Part shown: piece by piece, positions 1-7,012 of the stretch | Layout of the letters: each line of letters starts with the position of its first letter | Position numbering within the stretch: the stretch's first letter is position 1 | DNA from: Lactiplantibacillus pentosus | Lineage (GTDB): Bacteria > Bacillota > Bacilli > Lactobacillales > Lactobacillaceae | DNA: 64,000 nt | Reading direction: 5' to 3' | Assembly: GCF_003641185.1 (NCBI RefSeq) | Contig: NZ_CP032757.1 | Coordinates: 248,001-312,000, forward strand | Program-made: the position numbers and the translations under genes | Notes under the pieces: model-generated | What the model was told of the DNA's origin: nothing | What the model saw: the letters and a program-made list of their open reading frames with translations, nothing else | Database searches by the model: none

Positions 1-128
1 ATTAGTCAAAAAATGATGACAATGTTCGGTAATCCCGGTAGTTAAGCGTGTTATTAGTTGGCGTTCGCAATCGCTGATGGTTACAAACGACCGTAAAATC
101 AACGTCATCAAAATGTAATGCTTTTTGT

Positions 129-158
129 CGAACGTACGTTCTAAAAGTGTGCTATGAT
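129..158 (+). promoter_or_regulatory. LexA (SOS) box and extended -10 promoter
   Basis: CGAACGTACGTTC at 129-141 fits the Gram-positive LexA operator (CGAAC, four bases, GTTC). An extended -10, TGCTATGAT, ends at 158, and GAGGTGA lies ahead of the ATG at 188. The operator sits where a -35 would be, so repressor binding should block the promoter. The seen site is near-perfect; SOS control of the downstream gene is inferred. Confidence 0.75.
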
Positions 159-187
159 AGAGCTACTATTTCGATGAGGTGATGGAC

Positions 188-409
188 ATGGAACAGCTGA
201 AACCAATTGAAGCGTCGATATTACAAGCCTATGAGTTGAACTGCGTTGTCCAGCTCACATTGAGCGATGGCCGTCAGCCAAGCGGGCTCATTGCGGCTGT
301 GAACGACCATCAGCTACTATTGAATCAACAAGCTGGCGTGGTGAACCAGGTCGCCCTGGACGACGTCACAGCCATTGACTTTTTAGCGCAGTCATGGTGG
401 CAGCGCTAA
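188..409 (+). CDS. YolD-like small protein, probable SOS gene
   Basis: A 73-residue protein whose centre (VVQLTLSDG, then a G-hx-h turn, then VALDDVTAIDF) follows the YolD-like pattern of a short beta-rich domain ending in an 'I..dDI..I' strand. YolD-family genes usually sit beside a Y-family (UmuC/UvrX type) DNA polymerase under LexA control. A LexA box is present upstream here, but no polymerase follows: the next gene is on the other strand. The 45 bases before the promoter carry the last 14 codons of an open frame (1-45) that could be the end of an upstream gene. I chose the third possible start because GAGGTGA is well spaced from it. Function in DNA damage is inferred from family and promoter. 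Confidence 0.6.
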   Translation: MEQLKPIEASILQAYELNCVVQLTLSDGRQPSGLIAAVNDHQLLLNQQAGVVNQVALDDVTAIDFLAQSWWQR

Positions 410-411
410 GC

Positions 412-762
412 CTAAAGGTCGTATTTGGCGATGATTTCGCGCCGACGAAAAGCCGTAATGGCAGCAATTAAATCTAGTGGTAAGGGGGCATCCAGTGGGA
501 ATTGGATGGCCCCTTTACTCGTCTTATAGGCGGTCAACTCAGCTTGAAAAGCAGTCACCGCGCTGGGCGTTGGGTATAAGCCAAAGTGGTGCTGGTTGAG
601 TGCGAAGTGAATCACATTCTCATGCCAATAAAAGGTCGGCATTTGATATTTGAGCTGTTCTTCAGCGCCTGGTAGATTTGCGGCAATCGTCTGACGAATG
701 GCAGTGAGCTGGTCGCGATAGGCTGCTGGTGCGGCCGCAATATAAGTGTCAATGGGTGTCAT
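412..762 (-). CDS. DUF1801 (YdhG-like) protein
   Basis: A 116-residue protein with the DUF1801 features: an N-terminal helix with a YxxxhpxxhRxxhxxIRxxI-like pattern, the motif EEQLKYQMPTFYW, and FGLYPTPSAV followed by a KGAIQFPLD strand. Family members are often labelled iron chaperone by similarity to frataxin-like folds, but the biochemical role is uncertain. The start overlaps the last 14 bases of the NFACT-R gene, and GGAGA lies inside that gene just ahead of the ATG, so the two are probably translated together. No membrane segment or signal peptide is visible. Confidence 0.75.
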   Translation of the reverse strand: MTPIDTYIAAAPAAYRDQLTAIRQTIAANLPGAEEQLKYQMPTFYWHENVIHFALNQHHFGLYPTPSAVTAFQAELTAYKTSKGAIQFPLDAPLPLDLIAAITAFRRREIIAKYDL

Positions 763-1630
763 TGGCTGTCTCCTGTTCGCGTAATTCGGTGACTAGGTTG
801 GCGTCCGGTGCTACCGTCAAGGTCTTGGCTGGACCACTGAAAGTCACTAAGCCAGCTTTGGCCCCCTTGGGTTTATGCATTTGACCCACGGTGAGGACGT
901 CGACGGGGACGCGCTTGAGCTGCCGACCTTTACTATAATAAGCCGTTAAGACGGCCGCTTCGTGCAAGGTCCGTTCGCTCGGATGTGTACTGTGAATGAC
1001 GACGTGCGACCCCGGAATTTCACCGCCCGCGTGCATCCAGTAATAATCTTTGCGCGCCGTCATGGTCAGGTGGTCGTTTTGGTGGCTATTTTTGCCGACC
1101 TCTACTAAGACATGGTCATGGGTGTAAAACCGGCGCGGGTGAGCGGGTTCTGGCGCTTTCGATGAATGCAAAACCTGGGTGTGAATCGCACCGGCGTCGA
1201 TCAATTTTGCTTTGAGTGTCGCCACTTGTTGGGCATCAGTCGGGTCAAAATTGGCTTGGGTCGTGAGCTGTTGTTGTAACTCGGCCTCAGCCTTAGTCAG
1301 GTTGGCTTGAACGGTCGCACGGCCGCGTTTGCTCTTGCGGTAGCGTTTAAAATAATCTTCGGCATTTTCCATAATTGATTTTTTAATATCGAGTTGAATA
1401 CTGAGTTGGTGGCCGGGATGCTGATAGTCCGGTAATTCGACGAAATGATGGCGACCGTCGATCTGGCTGGCATAGGTTTTCAATAGCGTCCCTTTAAGCT
1501 GCAGGTCATCGGCCACTGGCAGGTGTGCAAGTGCCTTCGTCAGCGACTCGATTTGCTTGCGCGTGTGATGAATCAGGTGCGCCAAGCCATGCTGGACGAG
1601 CGCGGCATCGTTTTCAGGTAAGGTTGTCAT
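749..1630 (-). CDS. free-standing NFACT-R (DUF814) protein
   Basis: A 293-residue protein. Residues ~30-145 form a coiled-coil region with the YFKRYRK segment typical of Rqc2/RqcH-family proteins. Residues ~165-265 are an NFACT-R domain: RRFYTHDHVLVEVGKNSHQND, then DYYWMHAGGEIPGSHVVI and the TAYYSKGR strand. Full RqcH (about 560 residues) has an NFACT-N and HhH region ahead of this; both are absent here. Full-length RqcH binds obstructed 50S subunits and directs alanine tailing. This protein keeps the tRNA/RNA-contacting half only, so a ribosome- or RNA-linked role is inferred. GAGGAA precedes the ATG. It is probably co-transcribed with the DUF1801 gene. Confidence 0.75.
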   Translation of the reverse strand: MTTLPENDAALVQHGLAHLIHHTRKQIESLTKALAHLPVADDLQLKGTLLKTYASQIDGRHHFVELPDYQHPGHQLSIQLDIKKSIMENAEDYFKRYRKSKRGRATVQANLTKAEAELQQQLTTQANFDPTDAQQVATLKAKLIDAGAIHTQVLHSSKAPEPAHPRRFYTHDHVLVEVGKNSHQNDHLTMTARKDYYWMHAGGEIPGSHVVIHSTHPSERTLHEAAVLTAYYSKGRQLKRVPVDVLTVGQMHKPKGAKAGLVTFSGPAKTLTVAPDANLVTELREQETANDTH

Positions 1631-1825
1631 GAATACGTTCCTCTAATCTCTAAAAGTTAACGTCTCAATGATAACACGTTCCGGATAATCAGCGATATCA
1701 CAACCGCTGATGGCCTAAAAAGGTGCGGGCTGGTGCGGCTTCCATGGTCAATTTATTAAGATTGAAAAAAGTTGAGCATTTTTCAGAAAATTCCGGTATT
1801 CTAGTACTTGGGAGTTGAGAGAGAA

Positions 1826-3013
1826 ATGCAGAAAACATTGATTATTAATGCGGGTAGTTCGTCTTTGAAATGGCAATTATTTGCCATGCCTGCCGAAACC
1901 GTCGTCGCGAGTGGGTTGGTTGAGCGAATCAGTATGCCTGGTTCGATTTTTACCATCAAGTACGGTGACCATCAGAAATTTGAGAAGACTGTCGACCAAT
2001 TGAGTCAAAGTCAGGCTGCTCAGATGCTATTAGATGAATTACAGCAGTTAGCAATTATTGAATCCTTATCAGAAATCACGGCGGTGGCGCACCGCGTCGT
2101 GGCGGGTGGCGAGACCTTCAAGCAGGCGGTCGCAATCACGCCGGAAGTGTTGACCGCCATCAAACAGTTGAGTGATTTTGCACCATTGCACAATCCGATG
2201 GAAGCGCGCGGTATCGAAACGATGGCCCAAGCCCTACCAGACGTGACACAATACGCCGTGTTTGATAGTCAGTTCTTTACCGATTTGCCTGAAATGAACG
2301 CAATTTATAGTCTGCCCTATGATTTAACGCAACAATATCACATTCGGCGCTATGGTGAACACGGCATTTCCCACGGTTACTTGACCGGGCGTGCGGCCAC
2401 GCTATTAGATCAGCCACAATCAGAAGTTAACCTGGTGACGTTGCATTTAGGGAGCGGTTCTTCCCTAGCTGCAGTCAAAGCTGGCCGGGCGTTTGATACG
2501 TCGATGGGCTTTACGCCACTGACTGGGGTGACGATGGGCACGCGTGCGGGGGATGTCGACCCGGCACTGCTGCCATTCTTGATGAAGGTCCTAAAGACGA
2601 CTGACCCGAACGAAATCATGACGTTACTCAATGACCAGTCCGGCTTATTAGGACTCTCAGGAGTGTCCTCAGATATGCGTGAAATTCGAGCCCAGGAAGC
2701 CACCAATCCGCAGGCCCACTTGGCGATTGAAATCTTCATCAACCGAATCGTCAAGTACGCTGGGAGTTATCTGACAGAGTTGAAACACGTGGATGCGTTA
2801 GTCTTCGCTGGCGGTATCGGTGAGCATAATCCCAAGCTCCGGCAACAAATCGTTGATGAACTCAGCATTTTTGGTATCAAACTGGATGCGGACTTGAACG
2901 CTGCCGGGCAGGAAGGCCTCATCAGCAGTCCCGACTCACAAATCAAAGTGTTACTGATTCCGACTAACGAAGAGTTGGCAATGGTGCGCCAGGTCGCAGC
3001 GCTGCAAAATTAA
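1826..3013 (+). CDS. ackA: acetate kinase
   Basis: A 395-residue cytoplasmic acetate kinase (acetyl-P + ADP to acetate + ATP). It begins LIINAGSSSLKWQLF (the N-terminal phosphate motif with the metal-binding Asn) and contains AVFDSQFF, HGISHGYL, NLVTLHLGSGSSLAAV and DALVFAGGIGEH, all ASKHA-family motifs. Length matches the family. An upstream TTG at 1808 is in frame, but GGGAG lies between it and the ATG at 1826, so the ATG is used here. L. plantarum is known to carry several acetate kinase genes; no pta lies nearby, so this is a stand-alone paralogue. Confidence 0.95.
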   Translation: MQKTLIINAGSSSLKWQLFAMPAETVVASGLVERISMPGSIFTIKYGDHQKFEKTVDQLSQSQAAQMLLDELQQLAIIESLSEITAVAHRVVAGGETFKQAVAITPEVLTAIKQLSDFAPLHNPMEARGIETMAQALPDVTQYAVFDSQFFTDLPEMNAIYSLPYDLTQQYHIRRYGEHGISHGYLTGRAATLLDQPQSEVNLVTLHLGSGSSLAAVKAGRAFDTSMGFTPLTGVTMGTRAGDVDPALLPFLMKVLKTTDPNEIMTLLNDQSGLLGLSGVSSDMREIRAQEATNPQAHLAIEIFINRIVKYAGSYLTELKHVDALVFAGGIGEHNPKLRQQIVDELSIFGIKLDADLNAAGQEGLISSPDSQIKVLLIPTNEELAMVRQVAALQN

Positions 3014-3130
3014 GCTTCTCTTAATTCGGAAGCGGCAACGACCCTTAGACGAACAGCCGTGCTATACTAACTGACAAGGATCCCATAATGGGACTTGTAA
3101 GGAGGGAAGCTCTCGTCGCAGAGCGCATAG

Positions 3131-3322
3131 ATGATCGGTTTATTGATTGCTTTAGTAATTGGTTTGTGGTTGCTCAAAGTTATCTTTAAAATTGGTTTCA
3201 AAATTATTGGTTGGGTGTTCATGATTGCCATCGGGTTATTTTTATTCAAAATTGCCCTATGGCTCGGCCTAATCGTTGTCGCAATTGCCGGTGTTGCTTT
3301 ATTCGGAAGTGCAACGACTTAA
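3131..3322 (+). CDS. small two-helix membrane protein
   Basis: A 63-residue hydrophobic protein with two predicted membrane helices (residues ~3-16 and ~22-57, perhaps split by KIIGW and FKIALW) and almost no soluble part. No family recognised. A stop codon lies directly before the ATG. The only good ribosome site, AAGGAGGG at 3099-3106, is about 25 bases upstream with a GCTCT/AGAGC hairpin between (3108-3123), which would bring the two closer. A + strand terminator follows at 3427-3456. Confidence 0.6.
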   Translation: MIGLLIALVIGLWLLKVIFKIGFKIIGWVFMIAIGLFLFKIALWLGLIVVAIAGVALFGSATT

Positions 3323-3426
3323 CGTGAAGATAAATTGAGTAACTTAAAAAATCGTTTTACCCATTGCTAGTGATGGAATTGAATCGTTACTAGCATGGTC
3401 AAAACGACTTAAATATCGTTAAAAAG

Positions 3427-3456
3427 GCCGCCTCGAATCTGAGGCGGCTATTTTTT
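3427..3456 (+). terminator. intrinsic terminator
   Basis: GCCGCCTC, a six-base loop, GAGGCGGC, then TA and six T. It closes the transcript of the small membrane protein. Confidence 0.8.
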
Positions 3457-3484
3457 AATGGTTATCGTACACATTGCGCTAGTT

Positions 3485-4305
3485 AATTTGTCTGGCTTAC
3501 TGTTCGTCAGCTGATGCGCTTCCTAGTCCGACTTCCGGGGCCGGCTGACAACGCTGGAACAGGGCGGACATCGATTTGAACTCACGCAGAAACCCACTGC
3601 GCAATTTCAAATACGAGTCTTCTTCTAGCCCGGGAAAACCTCCCGGACAAGAAGAATTTCGCCCTTGAGCATTGTCAGCCGGCCCCTTCAGTCGGGAAGC
3701 CGTTCGAATGGCGGATGAACGGCCACCTATCTTGGTGCAACTGACCACTGAATATTAAGTGGCTATCCTTCAGATGAACTTTGAATTGGTATCGTTAATG
3801 ATTTGCGTAATTTATATATCGGTAAATTGCCTGCAGATAATCATTCACTTCAATGGAAACTCGCCTCATAATTAGACGATAACAGCGCCAATTGCCCTCA
3901 ATTCAGGCCTTCAATTTCTCAAGCGACTATACAGCTTTTGCAAGTATTGACGGCTTTTAGAATTAAAATGCGAGTAAACCGGCCTAAAAATTATCGAAAC
4001 CAACCTCAAAGTTAATTACTAAAACAACTGTTTACTAAGAATCAATGTCCACTCCAATAAAAGTTGAGTCCGCACACATCCGCCTTTCGAATACCATCCC
4101 GGCTGGAAGGTATTCTGGGCAAGGCCCAGTGGTGAAAGACCAGTATTTAAGACGTGGGTTGTCGGCTTAAATCTGTGTCCACCACGTTTCCGGCCATTGC
4201 CCAGAATGCCTGGAAGCCGGCGTAGGACGTCGCTACAACAGCACGTTTACGCTAATTCGCACTGTTTCCAACGGGTCTCAGCTGGCAGCTCTTGAACTCA
4301 TAAAA
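3485..4305. repeat. structured composite repeat, copy 1 (units A and B inverted)
   Basis: Non-coding element made of two related, inverted palindromic units: A at about 3485-3770 and B at about 4060-4305, with about 290 bp of AT-rich, poorly conserved spacer. Unit A has an outer stem GGGGCCGGCTGACAA (3537-3551) with its complement at 3672-3686. It encloses two hairpins: ATTTGAA/TTTCAAAT (3574-3580 with 3605-3612) and TTCTTCT/AGAAGAA (3620-3626 with 3650-3656). Unit B has outer arms ATTCTGGGCAA (4112-4122) and TTGCCCAGAAT (4197-4207) plus GTGGTG/CACCAC (4129-4134 with 4180-4185). B is shorter than its other copies because one inner hairpin is lost. The open frame within unit A on the minus strand is a by-product of the repeat. 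Copies 2 and 3 are at 35340-36190 and 46385-47225. Confidence 0.85.
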
Positions 4306-4352
4306 TAGCATGATTCAATCAGCTTTAATGCTAAAGAACACTTATGCGAAGA

Positions 4353-4706
4353 TTAACAGCGAGTGCCTAAGTAGACGAGTAATAAGCCGCCAATCAAGCT
4401 AAGGGCTAAGTATAGCCCGGCGACGCGCCGATGCTGGTGGCGACTGAGTAAGACGATTTCGTTGATCATCGTTGAGAACGTGGTGTAGCCACCCATGATG
4501 CCAGTACCTAAGAAGACTTGCCAGTGTCCAGATAGTGGGCTTGTCAGAATCCACCCCAGCAGGAAGGCGCCAGTCAGGTTGATAAAAAGTGTGGCGACTG
4601 GTAAGGTCCACCGCTGGTTGAGAGGCCGCGCCAACTGCATGATGCCGTAGCGGCCGAGTGCCCCGAGTGCCGCCCCACCGCCAGCTAATAAGACTAAACT
4701 AAACAT
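4353..4706 (-). CDS. crcB: fluoride channel subunit CrcB/Fluc
   Basis: A 117-residue four-helix membrane protein of the CrcB (Fluc) family, which exports fluoride passively. Seen motifs: GGGAALGALGRYG at the N-terminus, a LFINLTGAFLLGW helix carrying the pore Asn, and GIMGGYTTFSTM, which holds the FSTF-type box and the sodium-site region. The ATG overlaps the stop of the next gene (TAATG), so the two are translationally coupled. They probably form the heterodimeric channel usual in lactobacilli. No fluoride riboswitch is seen upstream of the pair. Confidence 0.92.
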   Translation of the reverse strand: MFSLVLLAGGGAALGALGRYGIMQLARPLNQRWTLPVATLFINLTGAFLLGWILTSPLSGHWQVFLGTGIMGGYTTFSTMINEIVLLSRHQHRRVAGLYLALSLIGGLLLVYLGTRC

Positions 4707-5098
4707 TACGCCTCACCCTCCGGTAACCAGTGTTTACTGAGCAAGTTTCCAGCTAGTCCAGCCAGTAGCCCCAGTCCGATGCTGACAACAATAGACAGCA
4801 ACGCCAAAACGCTATGGCCACTTTGATAGCTCTGTAGCGTTTCAAAAGTGAAGGTCGAAAAGGTGGTGAAGCTGCCAATCAGCCCAACGCTCATACCTGT
4901 AATGATGGCCTCGGAGACTGGTAATCGGGCTGGTAGGAGCGTCGTAATCAGACTCAGGACAAAGGCGCCGACGATGTTGATCAGGCACGTGATCCAGAAG
5001 TGCTGCGGCCAGGTGACGAGGAGGCTGAGCGCTTCTCGCAACCCGCCACCTAGAATGGCGAAGGCGGCGATGGCGATGATTTTTTTCAATACTGACAC
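4706..5098 (-). CDS. crcB: fluoride channel subunit CrcB/Fluc
   Basis: A 130-residue four-helix CrcB-family protein, partner of the gene it overlaps. Motifs: GGGLREALS near the N-terminus, LINIVGAFVLSLI with the pore Asn, and GLIGSFTTFSTFTFET with the conserved FSTF box. The chosen start is GTG at 5098, with a weak ribosome site; TTG at 5089 is also possible. It is transcribed away from the ABC-F gene and shares the intergenic region 5099-5417 with it. Confidence 0.9.
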   Translation of the reverse strand: MSVLKKIIAIAAFAILGGGLREALSLLVTWPQHFWITCLINIVGAFVLSLITTLLPARLPVSEAIITGMSVGLIGSFTTFSTFTFETLQSYQSGHSVLALLSIVVSIGLGLLAGLAGNLLSKHWLPEGEA

Positions 5099-5162
5099 CC
5101 GCTTTCTGAAAGTAATTCTAGTTTACTGAAAGTTGGACCTGAAGACAATCCGTAGTCGGACC

Positions 5163-5191
5163 TTGCAAAATAAAAATAAACATGCTAATCT
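5163..5191 (+). promoter_or_regulatory. promoter of the ABC-F leader
   Basis: TTGCAA (5163-5168) and TAATCT (5186-5191) are 17 bases apart. A transcript from here would carry about 220 bases of structured leader before the ABC-F start. Confidence 0.45.
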
Positions 5192-5216
5192 ACAAAGTAA
5201 CTTATGAAAATACGAG

Positions 5217-5394
5217 GTATTCAGCCGATGCGCAACTAATTAATTCTAGTAACTGAACAGTCACCAGCCCGATATGAAGGGGTGGACTGTCCGTTTTGGG
5301 ATTAATTAGAGGTGCTGGCTGAATCGATGGTCAGCGGTCTCATGATTTGAGGGCGTTTTTTTGTGTCCGCAAATCATGAAGGACAATTAATCCC
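5217..5394 (+). promoter_or_regulatory. transcription attenuator of the ABC-F gene
   Basis: Two exclusive folds can be drawn. Fold one: ATTCAGCC (5219-5226) with GGCTGAAT (5317-5324), and CTAATTAAT (5236-5244) with ATTAATTAG (5301-5309). This leaves the terminator hairpin (about 5334-5355, GCGGTCTCA with TGAGGGCGT, then seven T at 5356-5362) free to form. Fold two: GGGATTAATT (5298-5307) with AATTAATCCC (about 5385-5394), and TCATGATTTG (5340-5349) with CAAATCATGA (5370-5379). This takes the terminator apart. Stalling on the three-codon ORF would favour fold two. Confidence 0.6.
5228..5239 (+). CDS. three-codon leader ORF (Met-Arg-Asn)
   Basis: ATG CGC AAC TAA, preceded by GAGG at 5214-5217 with ten bases between. 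It lies between two upstream pairing arms of the leader (ATTCAGCC at 5219-5226 and CTAATTAAT at 5236-5244), so a ribosome stalled on it would cover both. Very short leader ORFs of this kind are known upstream of antibiotic-resistance ABC-F genes. Translation here is inferred. Confidence 0.45.
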   Translation: MRN

Positions 5395-5417
5395 TGCAGT
5401 AAAGGGGATGTTGATCA

Positions 5418-6959
5418 ATGACAATGATTAATTTAACGAAGATTCAAAAAAATGTGGCGGGACGGGCACTATTTACGATTGACCACTTGGTGGCGAGCGC
5501 CGGCGATAAGATTGGGGTCGTCGGTCGCAATGGGACGGGAAAATCAACGCTTGCCCATTTGATCACCGGAGTAGATACCGATTACCGTGGACAACTGGTG
5601 ACGGATGCGCCCGTCAGTTATGTGCCACAACTGGCTCCGACACTCGATCAGAGTGGCGGCCAAGCAATGATGTCCAGAATCCGCCAAGCCTTGAGTGCCC
5701 GACCCGCAATCTTGATTTTAGATGAGCCGTCGTCAAACTTGGATGAGCCGTCGTCAAACTTGGATGAGGCGCATCAACAGTGGCTGGTGGCGCAATTACA
5801 AGGGTTTCATGGTCTGTTGATGTTGATTTCGCATGACCGCCACTTGTTGGATGCGGTAACCAATCAGACGTGGGCATTTGAAGGCCAACGGGTTCAGGCC
5901 TATGCGGGTAATTATGCTCATTATCGTGAAGTCCGCGACCAACAACGGCAGACGCAGGAAGTGGCCTATCAGCGTCAGATGCGTCATCAACGTGACTTGT
6001 TGGCGGCTCAACAACAGCATCATGAAAAGGCTCAGCGGATTCGAAAAGGCAATCGGCGGATGTCAGCGGCTGAGCGGTCTAAAACGAAATCCTTGCGAGA
6101 AGCGACAGCGGCCAAGATGGAGCGGACGGCGAAGCGAATGGTTGCACGGGGGGCACACGAACCGCAAGTCGCCAAACCATTGACGCAACGTGGGTTTAAA
6201 TTGGTGGCGACTGACTTTCCAAACTTTACGGGGAAGACCGTCGTGACGGGTCTTAACGTGACGTTGAAGCAATATGGCAAAACGTTGTTGACGCACGCTG
6301 ATTTTCAAGTGCTGCCTCATGAACGGGTCGCAATCGTGGGACCCAATGGCAGTGGCAAGACGACCGTATTACAGGCGATACTGTCCCGACGAGTCTCTGG
6401 GCTAACATTAGCGCCGTCCGCTAAAGTCGGCGTCTTCAATCAAGATATGACGATGCTGGATGGCGAGCGTTCTGTCTGGGAGACGGTCCGGCGAGCAAGC
6501 CAATTACCGGACCAAACGATTCGTAACGTCATGGGCGCACTCGGTTTGCCAGCCCGTTTTTATCAGCAACAAGTGACCGCATTGAGTGGTGGCGAACTGG
6601 TAAAACTCCAGTTAGTCGGCATCTTAGTCGGACAATATAACGTGCTGATGCTCGATGAACCGACTAACTACCTGGATGTCGACGCACTTGAAGCGTTGGC
6701 AGCTTATCTGCAAGACTATCCGGGCACCGTTCTGTTCGTCTCACATGACCAGTCATTTCGGGATGCCGTGGCGACGCGGACGCTACAATTGACCGACCAG
6801 CAACTGCTTGATTTTGCTCAGGTCGCCGTAGCCCCCAAACCTGCGGAAGCGGATATTGCCGTTCTGCAATTCAAATATGACCAGCTGATGATGGACCCTG
6901 CGGCAACGACCGCCGAAATTCAAGCGTTGAAGCACCAAATCGATCAATTGAAAGCATGA
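5418..6959 (+). CDS. ABC-F family ATPase, antibiotic-resistance (Vga/Lsa/Msr-like) type
   Basis: A 513-residue protein with two nucleotide-binding domains and no membrane segments. NBD1: Walker A GRNGTGKST near residue 36, signature SGGQ near 78, Walker B LILDEPSSNLDE near 100. NBD2: Walker A GPNGSGKTT, signature LSGGE, Walker B LMLDEPTNYLD. A basic, helical linker (residues ~170-260) lies between; in ABC-F proteins this reaches into the ribosomal peptidyl-transferase centre. The family dislodges lincosamide, streptogramin A or pleuromutilin-type drugs from the ribosome. Oddly, 21 bp of Walker B/D-loop are duplicated in tandem (5721-5741 and 5742-5762), giving DEPSSNL twice. The leader looks like a drug-responsive attenuator. 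The drug spectrum cannot be read from sequence. Confidence 0.85.
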   Translation: MTMINLTKIQKNVAGRALFTIDHLVASAGDKIGVVGRNGTGKSTLAHLITGVDTDYRGQLVTDAPVSYVPQLAPTLDQSGGQAMMSRIRQALSARPAILILDEPSSNLDEPSSNLDEAHQQWLVAQLQGFHGLLMLISHDRHLLDAVTNQTWAFEGQRVQAYAGNYAHYREVRDQQRQTQEVAYQRQMRHQRDLLAAQQQHHEKAQRIRKGNRRMSAAERSKTKSLREATAAKMERTAKRMVARGAHEPQVAKPLTQRGFKLVATDFPNFTGKTVVTGLNVTLKQYGKTLLTHADFQVLPHERVAIVGPNGSGKTTVLQAILSRRVSGLTLAPSAKVGVFNQDMTMLDGERSVWETVRRASQLPDQTIRNVMGALGLPARFYQQQVTALSGGELVKLQLVGILVGQYNVLMLDEPTNYLDVDALEALAAYLQDYPGTVLFVSHDQSFRDAVATRTLQLTDQQLLDFAQVAVAPKPAEADIAVLQFKYDQLMMDPAATTAEIQALKHQIDQLKA

Positions 6960-6961
6960 GT

Positions 6962-7004
6962 AAAGGCCGCCCAACTAGCCATAATACTAGTTGGGCGGCC
7001 TTTA
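6962..7004. terminator. bidirectional terminator
   Basis: A 17-bp perfect stem, AAAGGCCGCCCAACTAG, with its complement across an eight-base loop, between the convergent ABC-F and ykoC genes. A-rich and T-rich ends allow function both ways. Confidence 0.85.
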
Positions 7005-7012
7005 GATGATAG

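Noticed and set aside
3497..3748. 83-codon minus-strand ORF, with similar ORFs at 35899-36210 and 46264-46506
   Set aside because: All three are the same stretch of repeat unit A. Changes between copies follow base pairing rather than codon positions, there is no ribosome site, and lengths differ. They are by-products of a structured element.
5099..5162. Fluoride riboswitch ahead of the crcB pair
   Set aside because: The conserved fluoride aptamer words were not found in the short region before the GTG start.
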